NCBI GenBank assembly: GCA_014706295.1
Contig: JACSVZ010000002.1
Coordinates: 50,246,717 to 50,310,716, forward strand
Reading direction: 5' to 3'
Origin: Lycocorax pyrrhopterus obiensis
Taxonomy: Eukaryota > Chordata > Aves > Passeriformes > Paradisaeidae
DNA length: 64,000 bases
Within the stretch, counting starts at the first letter, position 1. Each line of letters starts with the position of its first letter. The translations under genes were made by a program, and so were the position numbers. The notes under the pieces were generated by a model, which did not search any database, was not told the DNA's origin, and was given only the letters and a program-made list of their open reading frames with translations. This document shows positions 1-13,798 of this stretch, in pieces.

Positions 1-2916
1 ACACATAAGTGCTCTAATAACACTGCATTCCTACTGTGTATTTACCTTTTTTCTTTGTGTTTTGCATGACTGAGAATTTTATCGCTGTCAGCTTTCAGTC
101 AGAGGATAGAACATATTTGAATAAGCTTTGCATGGCCAATGTAAAAAAAAAAAAAAGGAAACCATGCATGAAATGATGGGGAACGATTTATTATGAAACT
201 CCAGTTTTTCAGGTTTCTGGTTGGATTGTACCTTAAAGTTTTGCCTGTGTGGCTGCCTTACTTATGCCTACATCACTAGTGAGGGATCACCAGAGCAGAC
301 AGGTTCTTGGGACCATTGGTGGGAATGTTCCTGAAGTCATTAGTGGTGAAACGTAGAAACACAGGAAGGTGAAAACATCTCTGCCTCTTGTCTGCCTGGA
401 GAGCAAGTGAATCTCTCAGTATGTATGCTGACTGACAAAGGTAAAACTTGAAAGATTAGGTTAATTGGGTAGTTAGTAAAAAAAGTTACTTTCTTAAGTG
501 TGTCATTTTTTAGAAAGAGGCATCACATCAAGTCTGTAGTTCTAGTAGTTATTTTACTCTTTATTGATCAAAAGTCCTAACTGTGCTTTTATAAGGACTG
601 CTTCTGTTTAACTGAGCCATATCAACTTTGTACTAGAAGTTATAATGGAAACAGAAATTAGATATAACCTGGCAATACAGCCTAACCTGGTAATAGAGTC
701 CAGCTTCTGTGGGGCCATTTACATTCGTGGTCATACAGAACAGTCTGTTACAGGATTATCCAAGAACAGAGTGAGCTCAGGCTGAAGAAACCCTAAATAG
801 TACTTTTGTACTCAGAATTTCTCAGTCATAACCAAGCATGTACCTTTTTTTTTTACATTGTGTTCTGCACAACCAGACCATAGAAAATATTACCTCCACC
901 ATTTACAGTGGAGAAGGCCAAGAAAAAAGGGGCCTGAGGAACTGAGGAGCTGAAACTGTGGTGTGTGGATGGACTGCAGAGCTTTTTCTTGTGGTTCATT
1001 GAAAAAAAACATTTAAGAACCGTAACATCGTAGGTTAAGCTACCAGTACTGGAAGGGAACTGGGTCTGCAAGTAGATATTTTCCTTACAAAGTGGTCTGC
1101 TGACTGAAAATCTGGAGCACCATCAGAGTTCAACTAATTGAGCCAGACAGCTTGTTAGACTGTCTTATAAAAGCTGGATGTCTGGCTAGATAACTTTTGG
1201 CACTTTGAAGAATAGGGAGGCAGATTTATGAACTGGACAAATGAGCGTTACAGTCAGGAATTTTTCTAACAGCTTGGCTCTATCTCTGAGAGACCCTTTG
1301 ACTCCAAAAAGGTGCTGCTTCGAAGGACACTTTCTGCCAGCTTTTAAATGCACCATGCAGCCTTGGATATTACTGCAGATTTTAAGCACCTTGTCTTCCT
1401 GTGCAGCTCAGGAAAGAAGCAGAGTAAGTTTAGAGCCTGTTTTATTCCCATTTACTCAGTAACATGAAAACTTATAAATGGCAAGAATGTTCAGGAAGGA
1501 GACAGGTGTGCCTGCACGTAGAGGAGGAACAGGGTGGTGTTAACATGTAGAAAGAACCTGGTGCATGTCTGGAAAGGTGAACCTGAATCTGTGATCTCCT
1601 AGCATTGCTGAGGCGTTAGAGACATTCTTCCTCCTCCCCCCATACATGCAATCACAGCAGGCACGCACCTCTGATACACCCACAAAACCCTTTTTGCTCG
1701 GTTCTGCTTGGAGAGGAATTGCTGAACTGCTTTCATGGCTGGGTTTCAGCAATTGAGCCCTAACTCGCTGTGTCCTGAGCTACACCGCCGATTAGCCTCC
1801 ATATGCTTGACCCCAGCAGGCAGCCAACAGCAGCGCTGCCAAGGGTTCTGCATTTGTTTCTGCCCTGTTGGTGTTGCACGCCATTCCAATTCAGATCCAT
1901 CAAACTATCCACCACAGAAACTGAAACATAGTGGGCAGAGGAAAACACAAAATAAAAATTTCTTGGAGAAACCCCAGTCGCTATAATTATAAATAGCTGT
2001 TTTTCTTCTTTGTATGATATTTGTCTTATGGATTCCACAATTTCTGATTTCCGAGCTTTAGATCGGCTCAGAGAGGAATAGATAAATTCATGCCTGGAAG
2101 TGATTGAAAACTAAGACAGCAGCTGCACAGAGAGGCACATATTGTGGGGTATTTCCAGTATGACCAGGGTGCCAGACACCTTGTCTACACAAACAGAAGG
2201 AAACAACTGAGAACTGGGAACATCGTCAAAGGTTTGTAATTTTTTGATGGTTCTGCTCCCTCTCATAACAAAACAAAATAGAAAATACGAAGACTGAAGA
2301 GAATTTTTGTATGGAGAAGTTGTATGGAGAAGTTTTGTATGCAAGCTGAGCTGTTACTGAGACATCATTGGGGCTGTTAAAAACAAAGCTAAGCAAAACC
2401 CCTCACACTCAAGGTGAAGGTGATGCTGTGGCTTAGCATGCTCCCTTTTCATCCCTGGGAACCTCAGGACAAATAATACTCACCACTTGCCAGTGTTGTC
2501 ACACTACCACTCTTTTTCGCCATTGTTTGGTCTCTGCAATCACAGGAAGCCAGGTGGCCTGGGGGACCTGCCATAGAAATGATGCAGAAGAGTACATTGT
2601 TTTCAGAGCCAGACTCAGAGCCATCCATACTTGGGAATTGAGAAAGGAGGAAGCAAAACAGTCACAAAATTCCTCTATTCCTTATTTCAATCGCCACTTC
2701 TTCTTTTCACCGATTTTCAGGATGCACACTGCTGATTTGCAGGCAGTAGATTTCCACAGTCAGTCCTAAAAAATCCTGCAGTAAGATTTAAGGTAAGAGT
2801 AGAAGAGGAAGCAAATGTATGGAGAAAGCTCAGGCTGATTTTTGGCAAATCCTCTGCTTGATCTGTGCTGCCCTGTTGCCTGTGCTAAGTGTTCCAAAAT
2901 CATACGTGATGACGGT

Positions 2917-3003
2917 GGCTTAAAAATAATCAATTTTGAGTTCCTTTTTATTTGCCTTCTGGCTTAAAAATAATCAATTTGAGGTTGCTTTTATTTGCCT
3001 TTG
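2917..3003. repeat. Two-copy tandem duplication, 44-bp unit
   Basis: Positions 2917-2960 and 2961-3003 are near-identical adjacent copies. Both begin GGCTTAAAAATAATCAATTT and end TTTTATTTGCCTT, and they differ by a few substitutions and small indels in the middle. It is a local tandem duplication with no sign of coding content. Confidence 0.85.
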
Positions 3004-5280
3004 GTTTCTTAGCCTTCAGGGTACGCTCAGATAATGTTTTCTCAGAAACCACGTGTGCTAGAAAGCTGCTTTCTCTTTTCCAAATAAAAATTACTATTTC
3101 TCAAGTCCAGCCCTAGCCCTATGCTAAGGTTTCATGTACCAAATAGCTTAAGATGTACAATTAGCTTACTACAGGTGAAATGATTCATCTTGTTCACCCT
3201 AAGTTTTGTTTGGTTTGGTTTGCTGTAGTCTAAGGTAGGACAGAAGAAGAAGAAAGTGGACAAGTTAGTATGAATAAAAACATGAGAACAGAGAGTTAGG
3301 AAAGGAGGGCAGTAACTTAATGAAACAAAAAAAAGAAAGGAAGGTGAGGGTGGAAACCTAGATGAAGCGGGAGGATGGAAATGTTCACCATGGGAAAGGT
3401 TTAGGAGGAGAAAGAAAAGCTAACAAAGAGCAAAGATAATTCTGCCTATACCTGTTCTTCAGTATGACAGCTGCTTTGGAGCTCTGGAATCTACACATAG
3501 CTATAAATAGCTATGTATCTGTAATTAATTATTTGAAGTTGTGCCAATACTTAACCAAGGATTAGCCCTGCCAAAGTAAATGGGCAGCAGCAGGTGGACC
3601 TTTGGAGATCAGGTATTTTCAAACTTCTAAACGCTGCACACTCGTGTAGTTCTGCTTATATGTGTCTTCTAGACAGCCAAGTTAACTTGAAATTCAGAGA
3701 CTTTTAGAGAGTTGGGTTGGAGGGACACTCTTCAAATTCTTAGGTCTGAAATCAAATCTGCAAAATTTGCTTTCTTTAGCAGGTATGTAACTCTGCTGAG
3801 GGCTATCACAGTCTGATTTTTGATAGCCTGAGTACAAGTGATACAGGACTTGCAAAAGATTTGAAGGAACAATTCAGCAAAACACAGAAGTCTGGCTATT
3901 TCTTCAAAGTAGAAGGTTCTTGTCTATTTTAGAATTTCTTCCCCTTTTACTGTTCTGTATACTTTTGCTACTGTGTCTCCTGTAGCATTCTTATCCCTTT
4001 CATGTGATGTAGAATTGTCTTTCCATTGCTCTAACTCTTTTATGTTTCTCTCTCTGCCCCAAAAACCGGAGACGTCCTACTTAAAGTACATCGAACTGCC
4101 TCCCATCTTCTTTTAAATATGTCAGTGAGTTTGTAAGATTTCTATAACATGAGCCATAACATGTTCTGAGTAGATGTAACATCTACTCTTACAGCTTGTG
4201 AAATAGATATGTCACGTTTAGTACCTGCTTAGCCGCTCCACGTATCCCTCGTCCCTATGGAATGAAGAGTAATTAATGTGTTATCTAGTTCGAGAGGTTG
4301 GATTTAGCTTTGTTGTAGTTGGTGAGCCATACTTAACCTTGGTAAATGTCAGGATTTTCCCCCACCCCAGATTTCAAATGCAAAGCCAAAGTTAGAAGAA
4401 GTCTCCTTGTATACAATCTACCTGTAAGGAAGTGTTCTCACTGCGTGCTGAATACATAACCAGAGAAGCATTGATTCTGTGACTTGGATGAGAAGCTAAG
4501 ATGGCTATTGTGATACAACTCTGACCAGTAAAAGGTCAAAACACAGAAAAAAACTTGAATTTTCATTAACTTCTCTCTATTGCACACAGAGGCACAGAAT
4601 ATTTGCACTTGGCATTCACATGCAAAGCTCTCTCTCATCTCTCCTCCCTTAAGACTCCTTGGCTTAGTAGTAAGTACTGGATGTGCTCTGCAAGGGCAAC
4701 AAATAGACCAAAAGAGACCAAAAAAGATCAGGCAAATAAAGAGAAAAGATGGATTGATAAATATGCTATAACTAAAGACCAAACAAGATTGAGACAGGAC
4801 TTATTTCAGGCATTGTGTGTTGGCCAATAATTCATTGCTGATTTAAAATTGACTTCTAGTAAAGTAATTTGGACAGCAATACCTCGGCTACTGAAATTAG
4901 ATAACATTTATTGTATGATAAATACTGGTTTATTTATTAAAATTTTCTATCAGATGTATTTTGCTATATAACCTTCCTAGCTCATAGACTTTTTTTTGTG
5001 CAAATATTGAACTTTAAATCTAACTAAATTTCATTCTTTAGAGCACCTTTTTCATATATGTAATGAAACGTATCGCATACTCATGAGCCACACAGGAAAA
5101 ATACAGAAGTTCTCCAAGTGGGAAGCCATAGCCACCTATGTCATTTTGGCGGTATCAGCATATGATGAGGTCTGCAACATTAGATCCATGCCTGGAAATC
5201 ACCTACTGCCAGCTCCTGAGCTGCAAAAATAAAGAGCCAGGGAAAATATTTCTCCTTTTTTCTCTCCCTCCCTCCTTCTC

Positions 5281-5345
5281 CTACACCCACACGAGCACGC
5301 CCACCCACACATGTGGGTGTGCGTGCATGCATGCACGTACACACA
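5281..5345. repeat. CA/TG-rich alternating purine-pyrimidine tract
   Basis: A CACCC/CACAC-rich stretch runs into a GTGTGCGTGCATGCATGCACGTACACAC-like stretch around the 8-bp palindrome CACATGTG. Most steps alternate purine and pyrimidine. Such tracts are prone to Z-DNA or cruciform formation and to length polymorphism. No gene is associated with it. Confidence 0.6.
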
Positions 5346-7646
5346 AAAAGCTTCTGTTTCGATTCCCTTCTCCCAGCTTCTTTGTGCAATTACAAATTGC
5401 AGATGGTCCAAACTTCAGGGCAGGGTTCAGTTTTGTTTGCAAATGAAATATATGATTAATATGTTAAAAAATAAATTGCTCATCTTCTCAATAGGAATAT
5501 TCAACCTCTGGACTGTCCTAGGAATAGAGAGTTATTACAAATTTCCTTCTTCTTAGGGAGTTAAAATGATCAATTCTTTGAGGACACACAGTGTTGATTT
5601 TTTTTTTTTTTCACCAAATGAGGGATTATTATCCCTTTTTTTTTCTAAATAAATATTTTAATATCAAAAATATCCTTCCTACTTCCACTGCTAAAAGTGC
5701 ATGTTTTGGTGTCCATTTAAATTTAACGTGACAACATATTTATATTTTCAGGGTTTTTTTAGCTAATAATAATCCACTACTATTTTTGTAGTGGGTAATA
5801 AAAATCAGTGGTGGCAATGTTAGTAGCCTGGCATTTGTGGACACACCATTTACAGCTCCTTACATTATTCAACTCAAACCCATTTGCAAGAGCTGACCAG
5901 TTCAAGGGGCTAACAGTAACTCATGGACTGTTGAGACCATATTTTGGTACACAGATTATGTTATTGCCCAACCCCCGTCACCTTTAGGGGGCTGTGGGGT
6001 TTGCCTTAACAGTGGCTCAATTGTTAGTCAGCTCCTGGCTACTGGACTTACTGCAAGGATGGAAGTGTAGTGAACTTTAGATGTTTTGGACGGTATTCGG
6101 CAGGCAGCGTGAACGTGGTTCGAATGTTGTTCGTCTCTTTTCTTGACACAGACTGAAGGGTGCATTGAAAGGGAGGAGATGAAAGGTGATGCTCCCAAAG
6201 TGAACCCTAACCATTGTAGAACTGATGGCAGGTAGGTCTGCTGATATAAGTTGCTTGGGTATTTGACACGCCCCACACACACCCACGCATCCCACCCCAG
6301 AAGAGCTGAGTGTCAGCATGAGACTCAGAAGATGAAGAATTGGAGGAAAGATGTAAAAAGATGCAGGAGAAGAGACTGAGAAGAATATGACAAACGTATT
6401 TTCTGAAAAGATGGAGGTGGGGGAATTGAGAAAACAGAAATTAGGCTTCCCTAGCCTAAAAGGAAAAGAGCTTGATAATTTTCCTTCTACCCTCTTCTCC
6501 ATGCTTCAATTCCCTAAACTCCCACAGTAGCTTGGAAACATCTGCACCTGCATGAGCTTTTCTGATCTACTCTCTGTTATACTAATTCTTCCAATGATCT
6601 TTACATATCACTCAGAAGCCTTATGCTCCCAAATGCTTAGTTCCATGCTTCTCAAGTACCTGTATATATTGGAAAGATCATGGAGAGGTGTGAAAGACAT
6701 CTGACCTGAAAGCATGCTATGAGGAAAAAGGGAAGATGAGGAGGGTGGAACGTTATTTTCTTCCCGAGTATGAATGAGCAGCTATGACAAGAAAGACTCA
6801 AAGCTTCTTCAGCATTTCTCATTTTCCTACTCTTTACTGTCTTACCAAAAATTTACAGTGAGCTTAGTAATGGCATGCTTGGCTTGTGCAAGGAGGGAAG
6901 GCATTTCAAGTACTGATATCAACAGCCTTGCTTTCAACTCCCTGTACTCAGTTCTGCTGAGTTAGGAAACATGACAGCTTTATCCTAACTGCTACAGCAT
7001 GTTTGAGCAATGTCATTTTCCCCAAGTGGAATCAGGAAAACACAGCACTTTAGAGTTTGCATAAAACTCTACTTAAAAATACTACTGGCTGAGCGCAAAG
7101 CACTAGCACAAGTTCTTGTATAAGGTTTGCAAAATGCAAAGAGTCCAGGCCAAAACTCACTTACATTTCATGACTATACCATGTCTGGTTACTGTGACAG
7201 TCTGCCATAAAAACCTTCTGCTTCAGCAGAGCCCTGAGCTCCCTTTGGCTCAGCTGTTCCTTCCACCATGACCTTGAATTCCAGGCACTGAGGTGAAGAC
7301 CTTTCTCAGTTGCCTTTGCTCAACACAGCACTTGGTCACACTCCCAGCAGCTGAGAACCTGTGGGGTGGATCAGAGCCACAGGCTGAGCCACATAAATGT
7401 GCAATAAATAGATTTTAGTTAAACCGGTCGGTGCTGTAAAATGCTGGGGTTTAGGCAGGCTGTATTTAAGAGGTCTGCTATTTAAATGATTACAAATAGA
7501 CTGGTAACCCACTCCCAGGAGGCACAAAAAATGTCAAGTCAGTTTAGTCAACATGCAAGTTTTTGGCGGTTTAGCGTTTGACCAGTCAGCTTTTGAGCAC
7601 CAGCCATGGCTCTGTGACACAACACCCAGTCCCTGTGTCGCACACA

Positions 7647-7660
7647 GCACTAGAGGGCAG
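7647..7660 (+). promoter_or_regulatory. CTCF-like core motif
   Basis: The 14-mer GCACTAGAGGGCAG matches the vertebrate CTCF core (CCASYAGRKGGCRS type) at nearly every informative position, reading on the + strand. It lies about 6 kb upstream of the SUSD5 start codon. The match is seen directly; occupancy is inference. Confidence 0.45.
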
Positions 7661-10600
7661 AGCTAACGCCTAACGAGAAATTAGGGTGCCTTAAGGTCCA
7701 GGGAACATACCTGAGAATGCAGTTAAACAAACTTCTAGGAAATAGCTGGAGAAGGAAGCTGAGACACAAAAGTCAAAATATTAGGGGACTGGTAAAATAA
7801 ATGACAAACACTACAACCATGGCCTTGTATATTCCCCGCTGCTAGCTGGGAGCATTTGCAGCTCAGAGGGACCCCTCCTTCTCCCGTATTTGCAAGGTTC
7901 TGTTTGCAAACGGAAGGACTGGATGTGTCCCTTTGCAAACCAAAGCTGAGGTGCCGGAGCACAATTCTGCAAGAGGAAGGAAACTCAATGCCATGTGCTG
8001 TGTGCCAGGGAGGTGGCAACTTATAAATTTGCTGGGGCCAAAGTCCTCCTGCCACTGGCCCTGTAGTATTCCTGGGTCTCCACGCAGTGCGTCTCACAGG
8101 TGGCTGGAGGCACTCAAAGTGGGAGTGCAGGGAGATGATGGTAGGTTATGTGATAAGTGCTGAAGGTCAGCTGTTGTGTGTTGGTTCCTGTTGGCCCTGC
8201 GTGTGCAGGGGCCGCGGCACAGCACCTGCTGATGCAGGTACAGGTGCTGGTGTGGGCACACTGCTTTGGAGCAGACTCACAGCACCAGTGAGACCTCAGG
8301 AAGGGACTGTCTTGTGTCTGGTTGTTGCCCTGGGACTGTGAGAGGGTGAGCCGCATCCCATGCTTGCTCATGCCATGCCGCGTATCCACAGCGTGGGGCG
8401 TTCAGCAGCTATAGACTGGGTAGATGCAGGCAGCCTTGAATTTAATTGCTCTCTCTCATCTAACTGCAGACTGGTGAGGGTTGGAGAGTGTGAGAAACTG
8501 GATGAAATAGCGAAATGGGAGTGGTTTGTCTGCAGGCTCAACATGGAAATCTAGGCAAGGTATTAGATCCTTATCCACCTAGACTTTTACAGATGCCCAC
8601 AGAGAACAAAGAGAAAACATTTGGGTAAAATTAAGTACTTTTCTAAACTGCTACATAACTTTCATGCTGCAAGGCCTTAAAAAAAGAAGAAGTGAAAGTT
8701 ACCACACTCCCCCAGCCAAATAACACCAAGAGCAGTCAAAAGCTTTGTTTACCTCTGTTTGTCAGAAGAAAGAATTAAATTAATTTTGTATACCACTAAT
8801 ATTGCAGCTGCTGTTTTATGACCAGATATCTTAATTCTTTTCTTGAGACTGCTTAGTCTCCAAGAAATGAAGTGTGATTTTTACAGTTTACATGGCAATG
8901 ATTTATATGAGGGTCATGGCCTGTCACATGACAACACCTGACCCCACATAACATGATGTAAGAATCACACTCTTTCTTAGGGTCAGCAGCTCCGTGACAC
9001 AGGTCCCTGTGTTCAACCCACCACCCACAAAGTGGGGAAATATGTCTTTTCCCTTTTTAAAAAATTTTCTCTTTTTTGTCGGCTCCCTGAATTACTTTCA
9101 GGTAGTTCTGCACATTTCTACTTTTTCATTTAATTAGGTGCAAACACTCTGTATAAATAAAATAAAAAGTTCCCTGCAGCTAGTAGACTGTTGCAGACTG
9201 CCAGACACTGAAAAATGTTTGTCTGTGTTGCTGTTGCCTAATATTTCACGTTTTATAAACAAAGAAATCTTTCTCTCCCTCTTTTTTCTCTCAAGTTTCC
9301 AGTTAGCTTTTGGGGGTTAGAAGCTTGGATACAGCTGCAGAATAAGTTTGGATCCTGGTACACAGTAGGTGTACTATCCATGAAAACAATAGGTGTACAG
9401 TGCTACCAAGGTTTCCTGCCTGCCTTTTAGTCACACAGACTCCATATCCTTTAGGAGATGTCATTGCAGTGCTTGTATGTAAATGCTATATCATCTATTA
9501 GGTATTTCAGATCCCTTTACATGGTCCTTGGGAAGCCAAGCCATAATTCTTTATGTCCTTTTTCTAGCAGGGGCACAAGGCATAGACTTCCCCAATTATA
9601 ATGATATGATACCTCAAAAGTATCTATAATGAACTTAGGTTGATTTACTAAGAGCACATCAGAACTGTGTGTAAAGTTGGTTATCTCTGTTTATATGTGA
9701 AGAGAGAGAGTCTGGAGAGGTTTTGCAGGCTTACAAGTTGATGTGTTACTAAGCTGCAGAACCCAAATCCTCTTGGTTTCCAGAGTCTCCACCACTGTAT
9801 CTACAGAGAGCCATTATCAATGTGTATGGCCTGTAGGAAACCAGCTATTTGGTTGCCTTCATATACAGATCAACTGGTATCTGGAAGTTTGGAAATGGTA
9901 ACTCATACCTGGGCATGGATCACCACAAATAGTTACAGAGTTATCCTATAGTGCCATAATTCTCTGTAGATGCTGCAGCTGAGTGTAGGGCACTCAGCAA
10001 ACTCTATGCCTCAGTTATTTCTGTATTTATCTCCTTTCAGCTTCATCTTGAGACAGTGCTTCAGAACTTCCAGACTGTATTATAAATTCTAATAATCATG
10101 CTGGTTAGAGCAATTTAGTCACCACCGCGCTCATATATGAATCTGGATCTCCTTCTTAAAAAAAAGTAATGAAAATTTAGGACGATAAGTAAACCTAAAG
10201 ACTATATCCCATTTAAATTCAGTCCTTCAAGCTAAATTATGCAGGCTGTCGACATCTGAAGCTATTGCATTATGCAGAGAAACAAGTTAAACAGAATCTC
10301 ATGCTTTAGTGACAGAAGAGAGAGGTATCCTTTTCTGAGCACAAATTTTATTTCTATTGTGCTTTATTCTGATGCGAAAAGTGACCTTTCCTATGACTTT
10401 CCAGCATTCTTCCAAGACCAGTTTCTTGGCCAGCTGCAGCACTTTAACAAATCTCCCAACATCTGCCCAGCTTGGCTTAACGTAGCAAATGTTTCTGAGT
10501 GTCTATTTGCTCAAGACTTGAGGATCCCAGTCCTTATCTTGCAAAGTCTCATGATCATGTGTTAGAATTTGCAGCATCAGGGCAATGTTTACAGTATATA

Positions 10601-13439
10601 AATTTTCAGTGGCAGAAAGTAAATATTCCCAGTAGTAGATATGAAGAGACCAAATACAACAATATCTATTGTAAATACGTGTTGCTGTTTGCAAATGTGT
10701 CTTTATTCACTTGTATTTGTTTTAGGTGTTTTATTTAGTCTTAAAAATCGACTCTAAGTTGAATGACATATTCCAGATGTAAATGTGCACAGATGCTGCT
10801 CAGGTAGTAGATGTCCAAACTTTTATTGCGTGCTTCACAGCACACAAGTGTCTTGTGTGTGCATTCATACATGTACGTACATACTTTATAACCCAGTGCC
10901 TTCACGTGTCTTACTCACTACATAAAAGTTTGCACACAGTGAAGCACTGTTTTATGAAATATCCCCATTGGCACCTTCACTGCTCCCAAGGCAGGCGTGA
11001 TCCATCAGTGGTGTAAAGCTGCAGGCACAATTAATCTTTTCTAATCTGTCATAATACATTGTATTTTATACACTGAATAGTCTGGCTGATGTGTTACTGT
11101 AGTGCTATGAATGCCAGGGGTTCTGAGCAAAAGGTTCTATCTGTTTCTAAACATCTTAACTTCCAGATCTCATTTTGAGATTTAGGTTCCAAGAAGGATT
11201 TGATTCTTAAAGCAGGATTTTTTCTTTATTAATGTTGATTTCAATGCAAAACTATGCATATCTTCTAAGTATAAAACCTACTCTGCTGAGCTTTATAAAA
11301 ATCTTCCAAAATACACTAAGACCAGGAATTTTTGCTGATAGAAATATGAGACTGGAAGGACAACTGTTTGGCAGTGAAATACTTACCTTCCAGGAATTAA
11401 TAACTGGTAAATGTCCTTACCTTTCCACACTTACAGGCTTACTTTGCAGTTGAGATGGGATGGCAAGAAGAAGCCAGGTCATTCTACGAACTGTTCATGC
11501 CTTCAAAAAGGAACAGATCTTGTGGTCTTGTGGTAATTCTTTAAAATCAGTAAGATGTTCTACTCAAGAATACAAGCTGAGATTTTCCAAGACAGGAGCC
11601 AGAGTGGCAATATGCCTTTACATATATCAACGCAAGGAGGTGATCCAATTATAGCAAAATTAACCCAACAGACCTTAGGAATTCTAAATGGAAATCCGGA
11701 AGATACTGTCCTTTCCTCCACCTGCTTTGGCCAAAGTCATGAGGACAGCAAAGGGCCAACAAAGTCATCATCGCTGTGACAAGTGTCAGGGAGACCTGCA
11801 GCTACTGCTGTGGTCATGTTAGGTCTCCATTAATGTCTGTGAGTCCTGCTGTAGTTATTTATTCAGTTTCATGAAATCTGTTTGCTGTCTTACTAAAAGT
11901 GTCCACCACTTTTTAAAATAGGGGTAGAACTATTGGTGTATCAGAAGGTTAAAACTGCATTTTATGCCATTAGCTACATTGCTAGTAAAAGAAACATAAA
12001 CTCAATGAATGTTACAATTTTCTGTTTCCCTTTCTGTCATGTTGCATGCTAACTCCTGTTATACAGAGCTTAGAGTTTCTGTTGAAATGAAATGCACTTT
12101 TGTAGTTGTGTTACACCAACCATCCTATGTTAAGGAAGAAGTAAGAAAGGAACTTCCTATCCTTCTCATTTTGAAGGCATTCCTTACGAGTTAGGCTGGC
12201 AAGGCAAGGCAAAAAATAGCCCTGCTACCCTTTCTATTCTCTGGATAAACACAAAATTCAAAGCTGCCTGAAACCTATCTGCAAGTTTTCAGCATGTACA
12301 TTCATATGCCAGAGATGGGCACACAGAAGAGGAAGAAGGCTACAATTCTTTTAAAGTCAACAGGATCAGAGCATTATCTTCCCAAATTCATCAGATGTAG
12401 GTATTTTTCAAACTTCTAGTGCTATAGTGTTATTTGCTTGCTTGAATTTCTTATACAGGAGTTCCTGAGCTTGAGTAATTTTTTGTGAGACCGAAACCAA
12501 CACTGCACAGGTTCATCATTCTCAGTTGATGCCTGTGGCTGCCTACCAGCACCTTGCCTTGTAGGACACCAGGGCTTCTGGCAGTGAGAAGGATCAGCTC
12601 CTTAATTCTGTTCCTAGTGGCTCATAGTTTCTTGCCAGACTGAATGATTCTGCCCAGCTTCAAATTTCTAAGGGAAAAAATTTTAAGAAGCTGAAATAAA
12701 AGCAAAATAGGATGGGAATATGAAAACAACATTTCTGAACCCTGCTGAGTTCCAACAGCAACACAAAACTATTCAGTTTATATATTTAGCTAAATAAATC
12801 CTGCCATCACCACTAGTATGTTTCCTCTCATTGTGGGGGTTTCTTTTGACTTCTGTTGGGACAAATATAAGACGAATGAGAATGAGGGACAGATGTCAGT
12901 TCTGTAAGTGCTAGTGGGAACTGGGAACTCCCTTCACCAGCTGCTTTCAGAGTGTTCAAGCCTGACCAAAGCTATTCGTCTGGACCAGGAGTGCTGACAG
13001 AGACCAGCTGATGGACCCCCGCTTCAATGTCTTCAGAAAGGAATAGATCAGAAAGGAACCTTCAGTTCCTCATGCCCGTCCCGAAGCTGGAATCTGAAAT
13101 AGCTGGATTAATCCATCCCAGTGCTGTTCTTCAGGGAGGCTTGGTCACCAGAGTCCCATGCCATTTGGCACTTCTCCTCAGCCCTCACCTGAACTCCATC
13201 CCTCTTGCTGCAGCAGCCACTGACCTCAGCAAGGCACTGCTGGCTGATTTTATGTTGTGGAGAGGAAAACACTCCCCATGCCTGCACCCATCCCTCTGGA
13301 GATGCACAGCTAAGCCCATAAACTCACCATGTACCAGCAGCAGCTATGCAGCTGCCCTTCTCCTCTCAGCCAGGGATTACTTCTGCTCGTTGCTTGTCCT
13401 TTCCCCCCCTTCTCTCTCCCTCCTGGCTTTTACATTTCT

Positions 13440-13798
13440 TCCATCATGATCCATTAGGTATTTACCGGCAGGATAATGTGACTTTTCACACCGGTTCTCT
13501 GTGTGCACTGCCCTGCAGACTGGGCTGGATAAAGCCTCTCCCCAACCCCAGCTGGCTGGACATCTCCCCCCCACCTTCCCCTCCCCTTCACACTAGCCAA
13601 GCCAAGGATTCCTCTCTCCCTCCCTCTTTCTTTTTCCACCCCTCCCGCCTTCAGTGCAAACCCAAGACGCAGGATCCTGCCGAGGGAAAGTGCTCCTTGA
13701 AATCATCACCGCAGACCCCGCTGCGAAAGTGCAGAGGAGGAGAGAAAAAAAGCCTCGGCAGCCAACCTCCTGCGACTGAGGGCTTTGCAAGCAGGGCA
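13440..13798 (+). promoter_or_regulatory. SUSD5: Probable SUSD5 5'UTR and proximal promoter
   Basis: The stretch just upstream of the SUSD5 start codon changes character. A long C/T-rich run with few A residues (about 13560-13650) is followed by a more GC- and CpG-containing leader (about 13650-13798). There is no convincing TATA box; a GGATAAAG-like sequence near 13526 is weak. A TATA-less promoter with a pyrimidine-rich element is plausible. The exact transcription start cannot be fixed from sequence, and the limits given are approximate. Confidence 0.4.

Larger units (their letters stand above)
1..13440. other. Intergenic DNA upstream of SUSD5
   Basis: I see no supportable protein-coding exon here on either strand. 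The open frames are short and low in complexity, and they lack family motifs or splice-linked partners; the longest are about 140 codons (around 6.1-6.5 kb on the - strand) and 120 codons (around 7.7-8.1 kb on the - strand). The sequence is AT-rich and unique-looking. Items that stand out are listed separately: a 44-bp tandem duplication near 2.9 kb, an alternating purine-pyrimidine tract near 5.3 kb and a CTCF-like motif near 7.65 kb. In mammals FBXL2 lies beyond the 5' end of SUSD5, tens of kb away; I see none of its exons here. Enhancers or non-coding transcripts cannot be judged from sequence alone. Confidence 0.7.

Noticed and set aside
6077..6502. 141-codon open frame on the - strand upstream of SUSD5
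   Set aside because: Low-complexity Ser/Phe/Leu-rich translation with no recognisable family and no promoter or poly(A) context.
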